Position numbers and translations under genes: made by a program | Part shown: one piece after another, positions 42,711-51,200 of the stretch | Layout of the letters: every line of letters starts with the position of its first letter | Position numbering within the stretch: position 1 is the stretch's first letter | The notes under the pieces: generated by a model | What the model saw: the letters and a program-made list of their open reading frames with translations, nothing else | Databases searched by the model: none | What the model was told of the DNA's origin: nothing | NCBI GenBank assembly: GCA_947564645.1 | Contig: CANOCU010000008.1 | Location: 1 to 64,000 of the forward strand | DNA: 64,000 bases | DNA from: an uncultured Lachnospiraceae bacterium | Lineage (GTDB): Bacteria > Bacillota > Clostridia > Lachnospirales > Lachnospiraceae | Direction: 5' to 3'

Positions 42711-43446
42711 CTATTCTTCCTCCATTTTATAGCCGATTCCCCACAGCGTCTTAATATAGGCGTTCTCCACCCCACAGGCTGCTTTCAGCTTCGTGCGCAG
42801 TCTGTTGATATGCGTATTGAGAACATTTTCATTGCCAAAATAAGGTTCCTTCCAGATCTGTTCATACAGCCGCTCCTTCGAGAATGCCTGTCCCGGGTGG
42901 GAAGCCATAAGATACAGGATCTCAAACTCGGTACGGGTCAGTATAAGCTCCTCCCCGGCTGCCCGGGCAGTATGCCTGGACGGATCGATCTCCAGGTCCC
43001 GGATCCTGATCAGATCATCCCTGTCCCCGCAGCGCGGATGCTGCGCTGACCCGGCAGTGTTCCGCTCATATCTCACGGCCCGTCTGATATGCGCCCGGAT
43101 CCTGGCTGTCAGCTCGATCAGGGAGAAGGGCTTCACCACATAGTCGTCGGCTCCCAGATTCAGCCCCAGGGATTTGTCCGTATCATTATCCTTCGCCGTC
43201 AGAATGATGATCGGCACCGTGCTGCTCTTACGGATCCGCCCTGATCACCTCCATACCGCTCATATCGGGCAGCATCAGATCGATCAGCGCCAGTGCATAA
43301 GCAGATTCCGGCTCACCGGCAAATGCCCGCAAGGCGTCTGCCCCGCCGTAAAACACATCTGTCATGAATCCTTCGCTGTCCAGATAATCCCTGACCATGC
43401 TGCCGATCGACAAATCATCTTCCACCAACAAAATCCTGCTGCCCAT
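42711..43446 (-). pseudogene. OmpR-family response regulator split by a one-base frameshift
   Basis: From the ATG at 43446 (AGGAGG upstream) the frame reads a receiver, ILLVEDDLSIGSMVRDYLDSEG with phospho-Asp in ALIDLMLPDMSGMEVIR. It then hits TAA at 43228. The next frame continues RIRKSSTVPIIILTAKDND and runs through the DNA-binding winged helix to 42711. Removing one G from the GGG run at 43239-43241 would restore a single protein of about 244 residues. No slippery heptamer is evident, so programmed frameshifting is not supported. If real, the kinase beside it has no intact partner here. A sequencing or assembly error is an equal possibility. Confidence 0.8.
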
Positions 43447-43544
43447 CCTCATTCCTCCTGTTCCATCCGCTTCTTTTCACTGATTTTAACAAATATGCCC
43501 ACAACACACAAGGACGTAACCGGCAAAGCTTTTCTTAGAAATGA

Positions 43545-43573
43545 TTGAAACCCGCTCTTCTTTATGATATGAT
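43545..43573 (+). promoter_or_regulatory. Promoter of the nitroreductase gene
   Basis: TTGAAA (43545-43550) and TATGAT (43568-43573) are spaced by 17 nt, 54 bp upstream of the ATG at 43627, which has AAGGAGGAC. Confidence 0.55.
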
Positions 43574-43626
43574 ATACAAAATATAGGGAATTTGAGTTCA
43601 TTACACACTATAAGGAGGACAAGCAC

Positions 43627-44169
43627 ATGACTGCTAAAGATTGTATCCTGGGACGCAGAAGTATCCGCAAATTCAAATCCGATCCTGTTTCCCACGAGCT
43701 GCTGGCACAGATTGTGGAGACCGCATCCTATGCTCCCAGCTGGAAACATACACAGATTACCCGCTATATCGCGATCGAAGGCGACCTGAAAGAGAAGATC
43801 GCCAAAGAGGGCACCTCCCTCTATCCGGGAAACGGTACGATCATCTCAAACGCACCGGTCTTAATTGCCGTTACCATACTCAAAAACCGCAGCGGTTATG
43901 AGCGTGACGGTTCTTTCAGCACTCCCCGTGGAGACGGCTGGCAGATGTATGATGCCGGCGTTGCATCCCAGACGTTCTGCCTTGCCGCTTATGAACAGGG
44001 CCTTGGCACCGTAATCCTGGGGCTGTTCGATCAGGCTCCCATTGAGGCCATGCTGCAGCTGCCCGAAGACAGGGAACTGGTGGCACTTATTCCCGTAGGC
44101 TATCCCGACGAAGCTCCTGTTGCTCCCAGAAGAAAGCCTGTGGAGGACTTGTTGTCCTATCAATCATAA
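43627..44169 (+). CDS. Nitroreductase-family flavoprotein
   Basis: A 180-residue FMN-dependent NAD(P)H oxidoreductase. Seen: RRSIRKFKSDPV, which binds FMN phosphate, SYAPSWKHTQ, the dimer-interface MYDAGVASQTFCLAAYEQGLGT, and the closing IPVGYPDEAPVAPRRKPVEDLL. The short form is typical of clostridial members. The substrate is unknown. It has its own promoter and terminator. Confidence 0.88.
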   Translation: MTAKDCILGRRSIRKFKSDPVSHELLAQIVETASYAPSWKHTQITRYIAIEGDLKEKIAKEGTSLYPGNGTIISNAPVLIAVTILKNRSGYERDGSFSTPRGDGWQMYDAGVASQTFCLAAYEQGLGTVILGLFDQAPIEAMLQLPEDRELVALIPVGYPDEAPVAPRRKPVEDLLSYQS

Positions 44170-44180
44170 CAACATACTAT

Positions 44181-44213
44181 AAATAGAAGAGATTCATTCT
44201 CTTCTATTTTTTT
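44181..44213 (+). terminator. Terminator after the nitroreductase gene, just upstream of pyrB
   Basis: AAATAGAAGAGA (44181-44192) and TCTCTTCTATTT (44198-44209) form a 12-bp stem with a 5-nt loop, followed by TTTT. It ends only 37 bp before the pyrB ATG, leaving little room for a separate pyrB promoter. Confidence 0.75.
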
Positions 44214-44249
44214 GAGAAAGAAGATCATGAAGAAAGAGGGATAAAGGAC

Positions 44250-45164
44250 ATGAGACATCTAATGAATCCACTGGATTTTACCGTGGAAGAACTTGACAAA
44301 CTTTTTGACCTGGCTGACGATATCAAAGCCAATCCTGCCAAATACGCCCATGCATGTGAGGGAAAAAAGCTGGCTACCTGCTTTTATGAGCCAAGCACCC
44401 GTACCCGGCTCAGCTTCGAAGCTGCCATGCTGAATCTGGGCGGACAGGTACTTGGATTCTCGGATGCCGGCTCTTCCTCCGCTTCCAAAGGAGAAAGCGT
44501 ATCCGATACCATCAGAGTCATCTCCGGCTATGCCGATATCTGTGCCATGCGTCACCCCAAGGAAGGCGCGCCTATGGTGGCGGCCGAACGTTCCGGAATA
44601 CCGGTGATCAATGCCGGAGACGGAGGACATCAGCACCCTACCCAGACGCTGACCGATCTGCTGACGATCCGCGCCCTGAAAGGACGGCTCGGCAACTTTA
44701 CCATCGGCCTGTGCGGTGACCTGAAATTCGGCAGAACGGTGCACTCTCTGATCAATGCGCTGATCCGCTATCCCAACATCCATTTTATCTTCATCTCCCC
44801 GCCGGAGCTGAAAGTTCCCGACTATATCACGGATCTGCTGTGTGAGAAGGGTATCACCTATGAGGAAGTCATCCGTCTGGAAGACAGCATGGCAAGTTTA
44901 GATCTGCTCTATATGACCAGGGTCCAGCGGGAGCGCTTCTTCAATGAGGAAGACTATGTCCGCCTGAAAGATTTCTATATCCTGAATAAGGAAAAGATGA
45001 GCCTCGCCAAGGAAGATATGCTCGTGCTGCATCCTCTGCCGCGGGTCAACGAGATCTCCGTCGAGGTAGATGACGATCCCCGGGCCGTCTATTTCAAGCA
45101 GGCACAGTACGGCGTCTATGTCAGAATGGCGCTGATCCTGACGCTTCTGGCAACGGTTGACTAG
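44250..45164 (+). CDS. pyrB: Aspartate carbamoyltransferase catalytic chain PyrB
   Basis: Condenses carbamoyl phosphate with aspartate in pyrimidine synthesis. Seen: [14 protein letters not shown] for carbamoyl phosphate, [12 protein letters not shown] with the loop lysine, the [11 protein letters not shown] motif and the aspartate-binding [11 protein letters not shown]. The 304-residue length fits the class B catalytic chain that pairs with PyrI. pyrI follows 79 bp downstream, so the two form the holoenzyme operon. Confidence 0.95.
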   Translation: MRHLMNPLDFTVEELDKLFDLADDIKANPAKYAHACEGKKLATCFYEPSTRTRLSFEAAMLNLGGQVLGFSDAGSSSASKGESVSDTIRVISGYADICAMRHPKEGAPMVAAERSGIPVINAGDGGHQHPTQTLTDLLTIRALKGRLGNFTIGLCGDLKFGRTVHSLINALIRYPNIHFIFISPPELKVPDYITDLLCEKGITYEEVIRLEDSMASLDLLYMTRVQRERFFNEEDYVRLKDFYILNKEKMSLAKEDMLVLHPLPRVNEISVEVDDDPRAVYFKQAQYGVYVRMALILTLLATVD

Positions 45165-45243
45165 ACCGTGCCAACCGGCCACGAAATAGAAGATACCCCG
45201 CACAAGATACAAACAGCATACGAATACAGAAAGGAATACATCT

Positions 45244-45690
45244 ATGTTAAACGTCGGAAAAATTGAAGAAGGCTTTGTTCTGGATCACATCAAAGCCGGA
45301 AAAAGTCTCTCCATCTACCATCACCTGCAGTTGGACAAACTGGACTGTACCGTGGCGATCATCAAGAATGCCCGCAGCAATAAGATGGAGAAAAAGGATA
45401 TCTTAAAGGTGGAATGCGATATCGACACCCTGAATCTGGATGTGCTGGCCTTTATCGACCACAATATCACCGTCAACGTGATCAAGGACGGCAAGATCGT
45501 GGACAAGAAGGAACTGATCCTGCCTCGTGAGATCCGGAATGTTATCAAATGCCGCAATCCCCGCTGCATCACCTCCATCGAACAGGAGCTTCCTCATATT
45601 TTCGTCCTGGCCGATGAGGAGAAGGAAATCTATCGCTGTAAATATTGTGAAGAGAAGGCCGGAAAGTCCTCCTCCGCATGGTATCGCTGA
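45244..45690 (+). CDS. pyrI: Aspartate carbamoyltransferase regulatory chain PyrI
   Basis: The 148-residue chain binds nucleotide effectors and links catalytic trimers. Seen: an N-terminal allosteric domain (EEGFVLDHIKAGKSLSIYHHL) and a C-terminal zinc domain with four cysteines in CRNPRCITS and YRCKYCEEK. The length and zinc spacing match the family. It is co-transcribed with pyrB. Confidence 0.95.
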   Translation: MLNVGKIEEGFVLDHIKAGKSLSIYHHLQLDKLDCTVAIIKNARSNKMEKKDILKVECDIDTLNLDVLAFIDHNITVNVIKDGKIVDKKELILPREIRNVIKCRNPRCITSIEQELPHIFVLADEEKEIYRCKYCEEKAGKSSSAWYR

Positions 45691-45731
45691 CATATTACGT
45701 CTGGACGCCCTTATGCATGAGTGTATGAAAA

Positions 45732-45766
45732 ACACCATGAAAGCCGGTCGCTTTCATGGTGTCTTT
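45732..45766. terminator. Bidirectional terminator between pyrI and the HD-GYP gene
   Basis: ACACCATGAAAGC (45732-45744) and GCTTTCATGGTGT (45750-45762) form a 13-bp perfect stem with a 5-nt loop. The plus side ends CTTTAT. The minus side ends TTTTTC, the stronger tail, and serves the converging gene at 45821. Confidence 0.8.
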
Positions 45767-45820
45767 ATAACAATTCGGCCTCTGGCCTCATAGCTGCGTA
45801 TTTCTTACGGTTCTTCTTTC

Positions 45821-46897
45821 CTACTCTTCCTTCTCGCCGGCCAGAACTACCGCCTCAAATTCGTCCTTAGCCTCCGTGAGACAAGACATCAGCCTGGGTG
45901 AAAAGGTACCGCACTCACCGTTCAGGATCATTTGATAAGCCACATCCGGTGTGAAGGCCGCCTTATATACCCGCTTATGTACCAGGGCATCGTATACATC
46001 CGCAACCGATACGATCTGTGCCGCAATCGGAATGTCCTCTCCCTGCAGATGATCGGGATATCCTCTCCCGTCATATCTCTCATGATGGTGTCTGCAGATC
46101 TCGTAGCTGACTCTGCGGTATTCACCCTGCTGGATATCTCCCAGCATATCTATGATCTCGCATCCTCTGGTCGTATGAGATTTCATCACTTCAAACTCTT
46201 CATTCGTCAGTTTACCGGGCTTTAACAGGATCCCGTCAGAGATCACAATCTTACCTACGTCATGCAGTGCCGCCGCAGACGTAATGGTATTCACCATATT
46301 CTCATCCAGATTATATTCCGGATATGCCTTCGCCACATGCTTGGCCAGTATATTCGTAAATGTCTTTACCCGTTTAACGTGATCGCCGGATTCCAGATTT
46401 CGGAACTCCACCACGTTACTCATAACGTCTATGATATTGTCATTCATATGACGCAGCTCTTCCGCCTGCTTTCGCAGAACCTGCGTCTGTATCTCTACCA
46501 TTTCCTCCAGATGACGCTTATTGTAATACAGCTCGATCACATTGCTGGTACGCTGCTTTACAATATAAGCATCAAAAGGTTTCTTGATAATATCACTTGC
46601 CCCCAGGCGGTAAGCATCGCGCTCGATCTGTGTCGTTGCCTCGCCGGTGATCAGAAGCACCGGAATATTATCAATCCAGTTGCGCTTCTTCATCTCCTCC
46701 AACACTTCAACACCGTTCATAACAGGCATCACGACATCCAGAAGAACCACTGAAATCTCCTCCGGTTTGGCGGCAATGATATCAATCGCCTCTTTGCCGT
46801 TAGCTGCCTGAATCGTCTCATAATCATGAAACATCTCGCAAAGAATCTCTCTGTTAATATCTACGTCGTCGACAATCAGTATGGTTGATTTATTCAT
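45821..46897 (-). CDS. Response regulator with HD-GYP output (c-di-GMP phosphodiesterase)
   Basis: The 358-residue protein has a receiver at about 5-120, with phospho-Asp in SVVLLDVVMPVMNG, a coiled linker (about 125-165) and an HD-GYP domain. The domain shows the HD pair in ALHDVGKIV, HHHERYDGRGYP for the GYP motif, and VADVYDALVHKR. HD-GYP enzymes hydrolyse c-di-GMP and so affect motility. The tail after GTFSPRLMSCLTEAKDEF is standard. The ATG at 46897 has AGAGG upstream. No kinase is adjacent. Confidence 0.9.
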   Translation of the reverse strand: MNKSTILIVDDVDINREILCEMFHDYETIQAANGKEAIDIIAAKPEEISVVLLDVVMPVMNGVEVLEEMKKRNWIDNIPVLLITGEATTQIERDAYRLGASDIIKKPFDAYIVKQRTSNVIELYYNKRHLEEMVEIQTQVLRKQAEELRHMNDNIIDVMSNVVEFRNLESGDHVKRVKTFTNILAKHVAKAYPEYNLDENMVNTITSAAALHDVGKIVISDGILLKPGKLTNEEFEVMKSHTTRGCEIIDMLGDIQQGEYRRVSYEICRHHHERYDGRGYPDHLQGEDIPIAAQIVSVADVYDALVHKRVYKAAFTPDVAYQMILNGECGTFSPRLMSCLTEAKDEFEAVVLAGEKEE

Positions 46898-46969
46898 GTT
46901 ACCTCTCATTCCGATCTGCTACATTCTATTATTTTCTTTTGATAACAACTGTGATTCATGACAATCGTT

Positions 46970-49060
46970 CTATACCTGGGCCACATCCTTCATGGAAAAA
47001 CTCATTCTGCCCATCTTATCCTTACCGAGGCAGACAACTGTCACCTTATCACCCAGTGTCAGGACATCCTCCACATGATTGATCCTCTCTCTTGCGATCT
47101 TGGAGATGTGAACCATTCCTTCCTTACCGGGAGCAAACTCCACAAACGCGCCAAACTCCTTGATGCTGACCACCGTTCCCTTGAAGATCTGTCCCTCCTC
47201 GAAGTCCGTCACGATCGTCTTGATCATCTCCACGGCCTTATCCATCATGCTCTTATCCGTACCGCATACGGAAACCTGTCCGTCATCTGTAATATCGATC
47301 TTCACACCCGTACGGGCAATGATCTCATTGATCGTCTTACCACGCTGTCCTACCACATCACCGATCTTCTCCGGATCGATCTGCACGGATATGATCTTCG
47401 GCGCATACGGTCCAACTTCCTTACGGGGAGCCGCGATAGCCGGCGCCATGCAGTTTGCCATGATAAACTCTCTCGCCTCACGGCATCTCGAGATCGCTCC
47501 TTCCACGATCGGTCTTGTAAGACCATGGATCTTGATATCCATCTGGATCGCGGTGATGCCCTCATGAGTACCCGTTACCTTAAAGTCCATATCCCCGAAG
47601 AAATCCTCCAGGCCCTGAATATCGGTGAGCAGCACGAAATCGTCATCCGTATCTCCTGTCACAAGACCGCAGGAAATACCCGCCACCATCTTCTTGATCG
47701 GCACGCCTGCCGCCATCAGAGACATACAGGAAGCACAGGTAGATGCCATAGAGGTCGAACCGTTGGACTCAAATGTCTCGGAGACCGTACGGATCGCATA
47801 GGGAAATTCCTCCTCGGAAGGCAGTACAGGAATCAGTGCCCTCTCCGCCAACGCGCCATGTCCGATCTCTCTGCGTCCCGGACCACGGCTGACTTTCGTC
47901 TCACCTACGGAATAAGACGGGAAATTATAGTGGTGCATATATCTCTTGCTTGTTATATTCTCATCCAGACCGTCCACTCTCTGTACTTCCGATAACGGCG
48001 CCAGGGTACATACATTACAGATCTGTGTCTGTCCGCGGGTAAACATGGCGGAACCATGCACTCTGGGAATGATATCCACTTCCGCCGCAAGGGGTCTGAT
48101 CTGGTCCAGCGCTCTGCCGTCCGGACGCTTGTGATCCTTTAAGATCATCTTGCGGACCGTCTTCTTCTGATACTGATATACCGCCTCGCCAAGCACTGCA
48201 AGATACTCCTCGTTCTCCGCAAACGCTTCCTCCAGCTTAGCCGTAACAGCCCTGATATTTTCTTCCCGCACCTGCTTCTCATCCGTGAAGACTGCCGTCT
48301 CCATCTCCTCAGGCGTAACGATCTTCTTCATATCCTCGAACATCTGCTCAGGGATCGCACAGCTCTCATAGGTATGCTTCGGTTTGCCCACCTCGGCAAC
48401 GATCTTATTGATGAACCCGATGAGCGTCTGATTTACCTCATGTGCCTTATAAATTGCCTCCAGCACTCTGTTTTCAGGCACTTCATTTGCGCCCGCTTCG
48501 ATCATCATCACTTTCTGCGCCGTAGAAGCAACGGTCATCTTCAGATCTCCCTTGTCCCACTGCTCCTGGGAAGGATTCACGATCAGCTCACCGTCCACCA
48601 TTCCCATCTGTGTCATGGCACAGGGACCGTCAAACGGAATATCCGAAATACAGGTCGCAATCGCGGTTCCGATCATGGCCACCAACTCGGGACGACATGC
48701 AGGATCCACACTCATGACCATATTATTCAGGGTCACGTCGTTGCGGTAGTCCTTCGGGAACAGAGGCCGCATCGGTCTGTCGATCACACGGCTGGTAAGC
48801 ACCGCATTCTCCGATGCCTTACCCTCTCTCTTATTAAAGCCGCCCGGAATCTTACCCACGGAATACAGCTTCTCCTCGTACTCTACGCTGCAGGGGAAGA
48901 AATCAATTCCCTCTCTCGGCTTCTCGGATGCGGTGGCGGTAGACAATACCGTCGTCTCACCATACTGCATAAACGCACAGCCGTTTGCCTGTTTTCCCAC
49001 TCTGCCGATATCCACGCGAAGGGTCCGGCCGGCCAGTTCCATTGTGTAACTCTTGTACAT
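46970..49060 (-). CDS. pnp: Polyribonucleotide nucleotidyltransferase (PNPase)
   Basis: A phosphorolytic 3'-5' exoribonuclease involved in mRNA decay. Order: RNase PH domain 1 (MQYGETTVLSTATASE), an alpha-helical linker, RNase PH domain 2 (VHGSAMFTRGQTQIC; the ATDLDDDFVL-type acidic site appears as TGDTDDDFVLLTDIQG), KH (VVGQRGKTINEII) and S1 (GTVVSIKEFGAFVEF). Length 696 is normal. AGGAGAAGATC precedes the ATG. It follows rpsO, the widespread rpsO-pnp order. Confidence 0.95.
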   Translation of the reverse strand: MYKSYTMELAGRTLRVDIGRVGKQANGCAFMQYGETTVLSTATASEKPREGIDFFPCSVEYEEKLYSVGKIPGGFNKREGKASENAVLTSRVIDRPMRPLFPKDYRNDVTLNNMVMSVDPACRPELVAMIGTAIATCISDIPFDGPCAMTQMGMVDGELIVNPSQEQWDKGDLKMTVASTAQKVMMIEAGANEVPENRVLEAIYKAHEVNQTLIGFINKIVAEVGKPKHTYESCAIPEQMFEDMKKIVTPEEMETAVFTDEKQVREENIRAVTAKLEEAFAENEEYLAVLGEAVYQYQKKTVRKMILKDHKRPDGRALDQIRPLAAEVDIIPRVHGSAMFTRGQTQICNVCTLAPLSEVQRVDGLDENITSKRYMHHYNFPSYSVGETKVSRGPGRREIGHGALAERALIPVLPSEEEFPYAIRTVSETFESNGSTSMASTCASCMSLMAAGVPIKKMVAGISCGLVTGDTDDDFVLLTDIQGLEDFFGDMDFKVTGTHEGITAIQMDIKIHGLTRPIVEGAISRCREAREFIMANCMAPAIAAPRKEVGPYAPKIISVQIDPEKIGDVVGQRGKTINEIIARTGVKIDITDDGQVSVCGTDKSMMDKAVEMIKTIVTDFEEGQIFKGTVVSIKEFGAFVEFAPGKEGMVHISKIARERINHVEDVLTLGDKVTVVCLGKDKMGRMSFSMKDVAQV

Positions 49061-49387
49061 GATCTTCTCTCCTTTTCTGCTCTGCGGTCATTCCATTCGC
49101 AAAGCGATACTCCATGCCTCAGGTAGAAGACGCCGAAACTACAAATATCTGCACAAACAAAACAGGCTGCACTCTGCTTTCTCTGCCTGGTTTATACTTA
49201 TATTTGTGGTCTCGGATGCTTCTTCCACCCATACATTTGTTAACAGGTACCGTTCCTCGTCTCCGTTTCGCCTTATAAGTCTGCCTTACGGCAGACTCAT
49301 TCTAAAACGGCTTTGAAAGAGGAACAAATGTGAAAAGACGAATGAAACTGGACATAATCCAGCCTTACATCCGCCTTCTGCCGTGTC
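49061..49387 (-). other. rpsO-pnp intergenic region with a stable hairpin
   Basis: This 327-bp gap has no convincing gene. At 49278-49297 AGTCTGCC and GGCAGACT form an 8-bp stem with a 4-nt loop, without a U-run. In other bacteria an RNase III-cleaved hairpin between rpsO and pnp controls PNPase levels, and this stem-loop is in the right place for that. The inference is positional only. The rest of the gap shows nothing clear. Confidence 0.4.
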
Positions 49388-49654
49388 TTATTTTCTAAGT
49401 CCAAGTCTCTCGATCAGAGCACGATATCTCTCGATATCCTTATCCTTCAGATAAGCAAGCAGGCCGCGTCTCTGACCAACCATCTTCAACAGACCACGTC
49501 TGGAATGATGATCCTTCGGATTTGCCTTCAGATGCTCTGTCAGCTCCTGGATCCTGGCTGTGAGAACCGCTACCTGTACTTCCGGTGATCCTGTATCGCC
49601 GGGTGTCCTCGCATATTCGTTGATAATTGCCGTTTTCTTTTCTTTCGAAATCAT
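49388..49654 (-). CDS. rpsO: 30S ribosomal protein S15
   Basis: Binds the 16S rRNA central domain early in assembly. At 88 residues it is of exact family length, with [33 protein letters not shown] and a basic C-terminus. The ATG at 49654 has AAAGGAGAC upstream. An in-frame extension to 49681 is not needed. Confidence 0.96.
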   Translation of the reverse strand: MISKEKKTAIINEYARTPGDTGSPEVQVAVLTARIQELTEHLKANPKDHHSRRGLLKMVGQRRGLLAYLKDKDIERYRALIERLGLRK

Positions 49655-49769
49655 ATTGTCTCCTTTCCTGTAAGGGCTCATCGTTCCTGCCGATACCCTT
49701 TAACCGCCAGACACCAAGATTGGGTTGGAGCCTCCCATCTCTGAGCGCCAGCTAAATTCTTTTCACACG
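49655..49769 (-). promoter_or_regulatory. rpsO leader RNA, candidate S15 autoregulatory element
   Basis: The promoter at 49776-49804 would give a leader of about 115 nt, long for one ribosomal gene. Near the start codon AAGGG and CCCTT (49696-49700 and 49672-49676) enclose ATCG and CGAT, making a two-part helix that ends just before the Shine-Dalgarno sequence. S15 represses its own mRNA through leader structures in several bacteria. Whether this matches a described S15 motif was not checked. Confidence 0.4.
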
Positions 49770-49775
49770 CTGTTT

Positions 49776-49804
49776 ATTCTAACATACAAAGCAGCTCTTG
49801 TAAA
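49776..49804 (-). promoter_or_regulatory. Promoter of rpsO
   Basis: TTTACA (49799-49804) and TAGAAT (49776-49781) are spaced by 17 nt on the minus strand, immediately after the end of the NlpC/P60 gene. Confidence 0.55.
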
Positions 49805-49808
49805 GAGT

Positions 49809-51008
49809 TTAATCATGCAATATCCTGACGGCCTTGACCGGACTTCTGTAAGAAACATTGGATATACGGATCCCCGTCTTAGGATTACTTGCATGGATAA
49901 CCTGTCCGCCGCCGATATAGATCGCCACATGGTTGATCGATCTGCCATTGCCATAGAAGATCAGATCTCCCGGCTGCGCCTCCGAAACCTTGATCGTGGT
50001 ACCGCTGCCTGCCTGCGCCACGGAGGAGTGCGGCAGGCTGATGCCGTACTTTTTGAAAATACTCAGCACATATCCGGAACAATCCGCCCCCCTGGTAAGG
50101 CTTGTCCCGCCCCATACATAGGGATTTCCCAGAAATTCCTTCGCGTACTGGCACAGATCGACCCGCACGTCCGATACGCCCTGGCCATAGAAAAGTTCCG
50201 TCATGGTAATGGCTGTCCCCAGCTCGGCGCTGACTTCCACATACTGCGCAGAGACGAATACTTCCTCATCATCCAGATAGACTCTGACCCAGTCGCCCTC
50301 TACGTCTGCAACCTCCAGTTCTTCTCCATTTGGCACCAGCGTGATCACTTCCGAGTCCGTATTGGCCTCTGCCCTCACCTTCAGGCTGTCGGTCGTAACC
50401 TTCGCCATCGTCACCGCCAGCTCTTCCGCTCTCCGCTTGGCGGCAATCCCTGTCAGAAGATATTCCTGACTGACATACCCCTCCACCTTGCCGGATTTGA
50501 TATGCGCCCATGTATCGTCGCTGTCCAACACCTCACAGGCGGCATCCCTTGGCAGCTTTCCTACCAGTTTGCCGTCTTCCGCCGCAGCAGCACGGACATT
50601 CAGATTATTATCCACATTGGCTATGCCCAGATTGGTATAACCCCAGTTGGCATTCTTAGCCTTCTCATAAGCCCTGGCGTATTCTTCCTCCGTCTTGGAG
50701 GCTTCCAGGATCACACTGGAACCGATGGACTCTCCCAGAATATCCTGTAAGGCGCTTTCCCGCCTGCCTGTATCTTCTTCCTCTGCCGAATCCGCTTCCG
50801 GCTGCCCGTCCCCGGTTTCCTGATCCGTACCCTGTCCGGCTTCCGTATCCCCGTCGGCCGGCTGGTCCGGATCTCCTGTCGTTCCCGGGATTTCACAATT
50901 TATCGTCCCTATCGGTAAAAGATCCGGAAGAGACGCCGCCCGGGTGTGAAGCGGCGCAAGCGCCAGAATACACCCCGCCAGCAGTAAAATGATCTCTTTT
51001 CTTTTCAT
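49809..51008 (-). CDS. Secreted NlpC/P60 peptidoglycan endopeptidase with SH3 domains
   Basis: A 399-residue exported cell-wall hydrolase. Signal peptide about 1-25 (cleavage near RAAS), then an acidic Gly/Gln/Glu/Asp-rich linker (35-90). Bacterial SH3-type domains follow at about 125-185 and 195-258. The C-terminal NlpC/P60 domain has catalytic Cys in RGADCSGYV, His in SINHVAIYIG, and a third polar site in VIHASNP. It cleaves gamma-D-Glu-diaminopimelate-type bonds in known members. A consensus-perfect promoter precedes it. Confidence 0.92.
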   Translation of the reverse strand: MKRKEIILLLAGCILALAPLHTRAASLPDLLPIGTINCEIPGTTGDPDQPADGDTEAGQGTDQETGDGQPEADSAEEEDTGRRESALQDILGESIGSSVILEASKTEEEYARAYEKAKNANWGYTNLGIANVDNNLNVRAAAAEDGKLVGKLPRDAACEVLDSDDTWAHIKSGKVEGYVSQEYLLTGIAAKRRAEELAVTMAKVTTDSLKVRAEANTDSEVITLVPNGEELEVADVEGDWVRVYLDDEEVFVSAQYVEVSAELGTAITMTELFYGQGVSDVRVDLCQYAKEFLGNPYVWGGTSLTRGADCSGYVLSIFKKYGISLPHSSVAQAGSGTTIKVSEAQPGDLIFYGNGRSINHVAIYIGGGQVIHASNPKTGIRISNVSYRSPVKAVRILHD

Positions 51009-51155
51009 GCTGTCATATTCCTCTCATCATAACCTGTTACACTCGACCTTCCATGCCGCGACCCGCTGTGCACTCCAACAGGAATCTTGCAACATATTAC
51101 GCACATCTCGCATACAGTTCATAATTCGTAACATTTCTGTAACAATTCCGAGGTT

Positions 51156-51184
51156 ATTATAACAGCAGAATAAGCATCTGTCAA
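51156..51184 (-). promoter_or_regulatory. Consensus-perfect promoter of the NlpC/P60 gene
   Basis: TTGACA (51179-51184) and TATAAT (51156-51161) are spaced by exactly 17 nt on the minus strand. The transcript has a leader of about 140 nt before the ATG at 51008, in which I see no clear structure. Confidence 0.75.
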
Positions 51185-51200
51185 ATGGCTATTTTCACCA

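Noticed and set aside
42711..43446. Programmed ribosomal frameshifting in the response regulator
   Set aside because: No slippery heptamer, downstream pseudoknot or internal Shine-Dalgarno was seen. A simple one-base insertion fits better.
46958..47995. Plus-strand open frame of 345 codons opposite pnp
   Set aside because: It is antisense to a conserved PNPase region and has a composition typical of shadow frames (His/Arg/Leu-rich).
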